Assembly (NCBI GenBank): GCA_030049455.1
Contig: JASIKV010000205.1
Coordinates: forward strand, 1 to 8,384
DNA length: 8,384 bases
Source of the DNA: Terriglobia bacterium
GTDB lineage: Bacteria > Acidobacteriota > Terriglobia > UBA7540
Reading direction: 5' to 3'
The notes below the pieces were generated by a model. That model was not told the DNA's origin and searched no databases. It saw only the letters and a program-made list of their open reading frames with translations. This document shows, piece by piece, positions 5,479-8,384 of the stretch. Numbering within the stretch: the stretch's first letter is position 1; each line of letters begins with the position of its first letter. The translations under genes and the position numbers were made by a program.

Positions 5479-6843
5479 ATGGACAAGTCGGAGGCATTCC
5501 TGTTGAACCGTCGTGGCATCTTGAAGGGCTCAGCGGCAGCGCTGGGAGGCGCGCTGGTGGGCGACGAAACCTGGGAAGCTTTTCCCCAGGGCGTGAACAC
5601 CAATTCTGGTCCTTCGGCATTGAAGATCACGGACCTGCGCGTCGCGACCGTGGTGAAGCCCGGTCCGGGCCCCTGCCCCATCATTCGCATCGATACCAAT
5701 CAGGGGGTTTACGGTCTGGGCGAGGTGCGTGATGGCGCCAGCGCCACGTATGCGCTGATGCTCAAGAGCCGAATCCTTGGCGAAGACCCACTCCAGGTGG
5801 ATTGGCTTTTCCGCAAGATCAAGCAATTTGGCGGGCCAGCGCGCCAGGCGGGCGGCGTTTGCGCCATCGAAATGGCGCTGTGGGACATCGCAGGCAAAGT
5901 CTATAACGTTCCTGTCTATGTCATGCTGGGCGGCAAGGTCCGCGACAAGATTCGAGTCTACGCCGACACGACAGAATCAAAGGACCCGAAGGTCTATGCG
6001 CAAAGAATGATGGAGCGCAAGGAAGTGATGGGCCTGACCTGGCTCAAGATGGATTTGGGAGTTGGAATGGTCGCAGATAAGCCCGGCACGGTGACCGTCC
6101 GCTCCGACCTGAGCGCGTGGGAGAAGGCGCAGGTCCCTCATCCCCTGCTCGCCATGGAAGTCACGGACAAGGGAATCGCGCTGCTGGAGGAGTACGTCGC
6201 TGCGGTGCGCGACGCTGTGGGCATGGAAATTCCGCTTTCCATGGACCATCTGGGGCACCTTGGCGTCAACTCGATTATCCGATTAGGAAAGGCCTACGAG
6301 AAGTACAACCTCTCGTGGATTGAGGATGTAATTCCGTGGCAATACACTGACCTTCTGAAACACATCTCCGACCAGAGCCCCACGCCCATCCTGACCGGCG
6401 AGGATATTTACCTGAAAGAGGATTTCCAGGTTCTCTGCGAAAAACACTCCGTCAGCAAGATTCACCCGGACCTCGCAACGTCCGGCGGCATCCTGGAGAC
6501 GCACAAGATCGGCGACATGGCCTGGGAATACGGCGTGCCGATGGCCATGCATTTTGCAGGAACGCCGGTAAGCTGCATGGCCAACGTTCACTGTGCCGCG
6601 GCCACGCTCAATTTTCTAGCGCTTGAAAACCACTCGCTGGACGTGCCCTGGTGGAGCGATCTGGTGGAAGGCGTAGAGAAGCCCATTGTCAACCACGGCT
6701 GGATTACCGTGCCCGATAAGCCGGGGCTGGGAATCACCCTTAACGAGGACGTCGTGAAGCAGCACCTGAAGCCCGGCAGCGCGTACTTCGAGCCGACGAG
6801 CGAGTGGGACCACGATAGGTCCTGGGACCGTACGTGGAGTTAA
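5479..6843 (+). CDS. Tat-exported mandelate racemase/muconate lactonizing enzyme family protein (probable acid-sugar dehydratase)
   Basis: A 454-residue enolase-superfamily enzyme with a twin-arginine leader: N10-R11-R12-G-I-L-K16, then an alanine/glycine-rich core to about residue 28, so folded export to the periplasm is predicted. The N-terminal capping domain (about 48-160) includes EMALWDIAGKVYNVPVYVMLGG. The barrel carries metal ligands D256, E282 and E308 and the D331/H358 dyad. Their spacings (26, 26, 23, 27) equal those of mandelate racemase D195, E221, E247, D270 and H297. The second-strand motif is K190-M-D192 rather than K-x-K, and about 35 extra residues (roughly 198-233) separate it from D256. 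The H-D dyad would abstract the alpha proton next to a carboxylate; most relatives dehydrate sugar acids to 2-keto-3-deoxy acids. GGAGG lies 10 bases before the ATG. The gene follows the RraA-like gene by 58 bases, probably cotranscribed. The exact substrate cannot be called. Confidence 0.92.
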   Translation: MDKSEAFLLNRRGILKGSAAALGGALVGDETWEAFPQGVNTNSGPSALKITDLRVATVVKPGPGPCPIIRIDTNQGVYGLGEVRDGASATYALMLKSRILGEDPLQVDWLFRKIKQFGGPARQAGGVCAIEMALWDIAGKVYNVPVYVMLGGKVRDKIRVYADTTESKDPKVYAQRMMERKEVMGLTWLKMDLGVGMVADKPGTVTVRSDLSAWEKAQVPHPLLAMEVTDKGIALLEEYVAAVRDAVGMEIPLSMDHLGHLGVNSIIRLGKAYEKYNLSWIEDVIPWQYTDLLKHISDQSPTPILTGEDIYLKEDFQVLCEKHSVSKIHPDLATSGGILETHKIGDMAWEYGVPMAMHFAGTPVSCMANVHCAAATLNFLALENHSLDVPWWSDLVEGVEKPIVNHGWITVPDKPGLGITLNEDVVKQHLKPGSAYFEPTSEWDHDRSWDRTWS

Positions 6844-6937
6844 AGTCCTGTACGTGCGTTCTTTAAGCGCCGCCGGTGGTTCCGCTGTGCCGGGAGCGCC
6901 TCTCCAATAGCCGGGCCAAAACACAATCCTGGAAACC

Positions 6938-6966
6938 TTGGCAAAGCACGGGGATTTGTGTAGTCT
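6938..6966 (+). promoter_or_regulatory. Candidate sigma-70 promoter of aguB-aguA, leaderless arrangement
   Basis: TTGGCA (6938-6943, five of six to the -35 consensus) and TAGTCT (6961-6966, three of six to the -10 consensus) are separated by 17 bases. Initiation about 7 bases downstream would fall on or next to the aguB ATG at 6974. No Shine-Dalgarno sequence precedes that ATG, which fits a leaderless transcript. The -10 match is weak. Confidence 0.35.
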
Positions 6967-6973
6967 CAACGAG

Positions 6974-7888
6974 ATGTCTTACAAAGAAAAATACATCACA
7001 GGTTTGGTGCAGATGTCATGCTCGCCAAGCCTCAACGAGAATCTGCAAAAGGCCGCGGCGCTGGTGGACGATGCGGCTCAGCGCGGCGCGGAGATTGTTT
7101 GCCTGCCGGAACTTTTCCGCTCGCAGTATTTCTGCCAACGCGAAGATGCGGCGATTTTCGATCTTGCCGAGCCCGTGCCCGGGCCGACCACCGAGGCACT
7201 GGCCAGAATCGCCAAAGCGCGCAGCGTGGTGATTGTGGCGCCGATTTTTGAGCGCCGCGCCGCGGGCGTTTATCACAACAGCGCGGCCATCATTGACGCG
7301 GACGGTGAAATTGCCGGCCTCTACCGCAAGATGCACATTCCTGATGACCCGGCGTATTACGAAAAATTCTATTTCACGCCTGGCGATCTGGGCTTTCGCG
7401 CCTTTTCAACGCAGGTGGGGAGCATCGCCACGCTGATTTGCTGGGACCAGTGGTACCCGGAGGGCGCCCGCCTGGCCGCCCTGCAGGGCGCGAGCATCCT
7501 GTTCTACCCCACGGCCATCGGATGGCATCCGGCGGAGAAAGAGAAGCACGGCGCGGCGCAGCGCGATGCCTGGAGGACTGTGCAGCGCGGCCACGCGATC
7601 GCCAACGGAGTGTATGTCGCGGCAGTCAATCGCGTGGGCTTTGAAAAAACCTCGGAGGCCGGCGCGGGGCTGGAATTCTGGGGATCCACCTTCATCTGCG
7701 ACCCCTTTGGTGTGGTGCTGGCGGAGGCTTCCACCGACCGCGAGGAAACTTTGATTGCCGAAATCAAACTAACCCGCCTTGAAAATGTGCGGCGCAACTG
7801 GCCCTTTCTCCGCGACCGGCGAATCGACGCCTACGCCGGAATTACTCAGCGCTTTCTCGATGAGGATCCGTGGCGCAAAAAGCAGTAG
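6974..7888 (+). CDS. aguB: N-carbamoylputrescine amidase
   Basis: Nitrilase-superfamily (carbon-nitrogen hydrolase) enzyme of 304 residues that hydrolyses N-carbamoylputrescine to putrescine, CO2 and ammonia in the cytoplasm. This is the last step of the agmatine route to polyamines. The catalytic triad is complete: E46 in CLPELFRSQYFC, K119 in YRKMHIPDDPAYYEKFYF and C156 in LICWDQWYPEGAR. The segments around K119 and C156, YPTAIGWHPAEKEKHG (178-193) and the GLEFWGSTFICDPFG stretch (232-246) distinguish AguB from generic nitrilases. The ATG at 6974 begins the conserved strand ITGLVQMSC after few residues. An in-frame TTG at 6938 would add 12 unconserved residues and coincides with a promoter-like -35 element. 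The 130-base gap from the preceding gene suggests a separate unit. Its end overlaps the aguA start by 19 bases, and pairing with agmatine deiminase confirms the pathway. Confidence 0.96.
   Translation: MSYKEKYITGLVQMSCSPSLNENLQKAAALVDDAAQRGAEIVCLPELFRSQYFCQREDAAIFDLAEPVPGPTTEALARIAKARSVVIVAPIFERRAAGVYHNSAAIIDADGEIAGLYRKMHIPDDPAYYEKFYFTPGDLGFRAFSTQVGSIATLICWDQWYPEGARLAALQGASILFYPTAIGWHPAEKEKHGAAQRDAWRTVQRGHAIANGVYVAAVNRVGFEKTSEAGAGLEFWGSTFICDPFGVVLAEASTDREETLIAEIKLTRLENVRRNWPFLRDRRIDAYAGITQRFLDEDPWRKKQ
7862..7866 (+). promoter_or_regulatory. Shine-Dalgarno-like site for the GTG start of aguA
   Basis: GAGGA inside the 3' end of aguB lies 3 bases before the GTG at 7870. An in-frame TGA at 7861-7863 closes the frame upstream, so GTG is the first possible start. 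The spacing is short, and coupling to aguB translation may help. Confidence 0.45.
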
Positions 7889-8384
7889 CACCCATCCCTT
7901 CTGAACTCCATTACTACATGCCCGCAGAGTGGGAACTGCATGAGGCCACCTGGATCGGCTGGCCGCACAACCTTACGGATTGGCCAGGGAAGTTCGCGCC
8001 CATCCCTTGGGTTTACGGTGAAATTGTTCGAATGATTGCGCCGGGTGAAACTGTGCGCATTCTGGTGAGTTCGAAGGCGCACGAGGAAAAAGCGCGCCGA
8101 ACTCTCAAACGGATTGGTGTTGACTTCAAGCGCGTCGAATTCTTCCACATTCCCACCGACCGCGGCTGGACGCGCGATTTTGGGCCAATTTTCGTGAAGC
8201 GTGACCTGCCACGTGCCGATGTGGCCATTGTGCGGTTCGGGTTCACCGGCTGGGCGAAATATCCAACCTGGCGAAAGGACTGCCGCGTGCCGGAGTTTGC
8301 GGCGCGCAAGCTCCGCCGCCGGATGTTTGATGCGGTGGTGGACGGCCGCCGGGTTGTGGTGGAAGGTGGCAGCATCGACGTAAA
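7870..8384 (+). CDS. aguA: Agmatine deiminase, N-terminal part (runs off the window)
   Basis: Peptidylarginine-deiminase-like (PPADR) family enzyme that converts agmatine to N-carbamoylputrescine and ammonia, supplying the substrate of AguB. The first 171 codons are present. Recognisable segments are MPAEWELHEATW (17-28), GWPHNLTDWPGKFAPIPW (30-47), TDRGWTRDFGPIFV (96-109, containing the substrate-binding aspartate region), FTGWAKYPTW (125-134) and VVEGGSID (163-170). The catalytic histidine and the C-terminal cysteine lie beyond the window edge, so intactness cannot be judged. GTG at 7870 is chosen because relatives carry a short leader ending in a tyrosine- or phenylalanine-rich turn before MPAEWE, and because no SD precedes the ATG at 7918. 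The gene overlaps aguB by 19 bases, so the two are one operon in the order aguB-aguA, the reverse of the reaction order. Confidence 0.95.
   Translation, partial: MAQKAVAPIPSELHYYMPAEWELHEATWIGWPHNLTDWPGKFAPIPWVYGEIVRMIAPGETVRILVSSKAHEEKARRTLKRIGVDFKRVEFFHIPTDRGWTRDFGPIFVKRDLPRADVAIVRFGFTGWAKYPTWRKDCRVPEFAARKLRRRMFDAVVDGRRVVVEGGSIDV

Noticed and set aside
5067..5699. Minus-strand open frame of 210 codons across the RraA/enolase junction
   Set aside because: Antisense to two well-supported genes, no domain, no SD site.
6868..6902. Inverted repeat around CCGG...CCGG downstream of the enolase-family gene as a terminator
   Set aside because: Only four contiguous pairs with a 13-base loop and no T-run.

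Overview
The window reads as chromosomal DNA from a free-living, Gram-negative-type bacterium of moderately high G+C content. The combination of a Uma2 nuclease-like gene, an exported RraA-like protein beside a Tat-exported enolase-superfamily enzyme, and an AguB/AguA pair suggests Acidobacteriota or a similar soil lineage. That placement is an inference from gene content only. No rRNA, tRNA, CRISPR array, insertion sequence or phage gene is visible. Coding density is high, and no gap between genes exceeds 200 bases.

Left part (1-3738). The window opens inside a GT4-type glycosyltransferase, of which only the C-terminal nucleotide-sugar-binding half is present. A Uma2/DUF820 protein follows on the same strand. 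Facing it, and separated by only 3 bases, is a three-gene operon on the minus strand: an ATPase, then two ABC-2 permeases. This is the little-characterised three-component ABC exporter type (COG4586/COG4587/COG3694-like). The ATPase stop and the first permease start share one base, and the second permease starts 32 bases after the first one stops.

Middle part (3739-6843). A YjbQ/UPF0047 gene lies on the minus strand and is divergent from a plus-strand pair. The first gene of the pair encodes a RraA-fold protein with a Sec signal peptide and the full D-x20-R-D aldolase motif. The second encodes a mandelate-racemase-group enolase-superfamily protein with a twin-arginine signal. Together they could dehydrate an acid sugar and cleave the resulting 2-keto acid outside the cytoplasm, which is the most interesting hypothesis in the window. 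The 189-base divergent spacer holds a GC-rich hairpin followed by a T-run in the RraA leader.

Right part (6844-8384). N-carbamoylputrescine amidase (aguB) overlaps by 19 bases the start of agmatine deiminase (aguA), which runs off the window. The pair converts agmatine to putrescine (aguA acts first, aguB second). The aguB start has no Shine-Dalgarno sequence but has a promoter-like element so close upstream that its mRNA may be leaderless.
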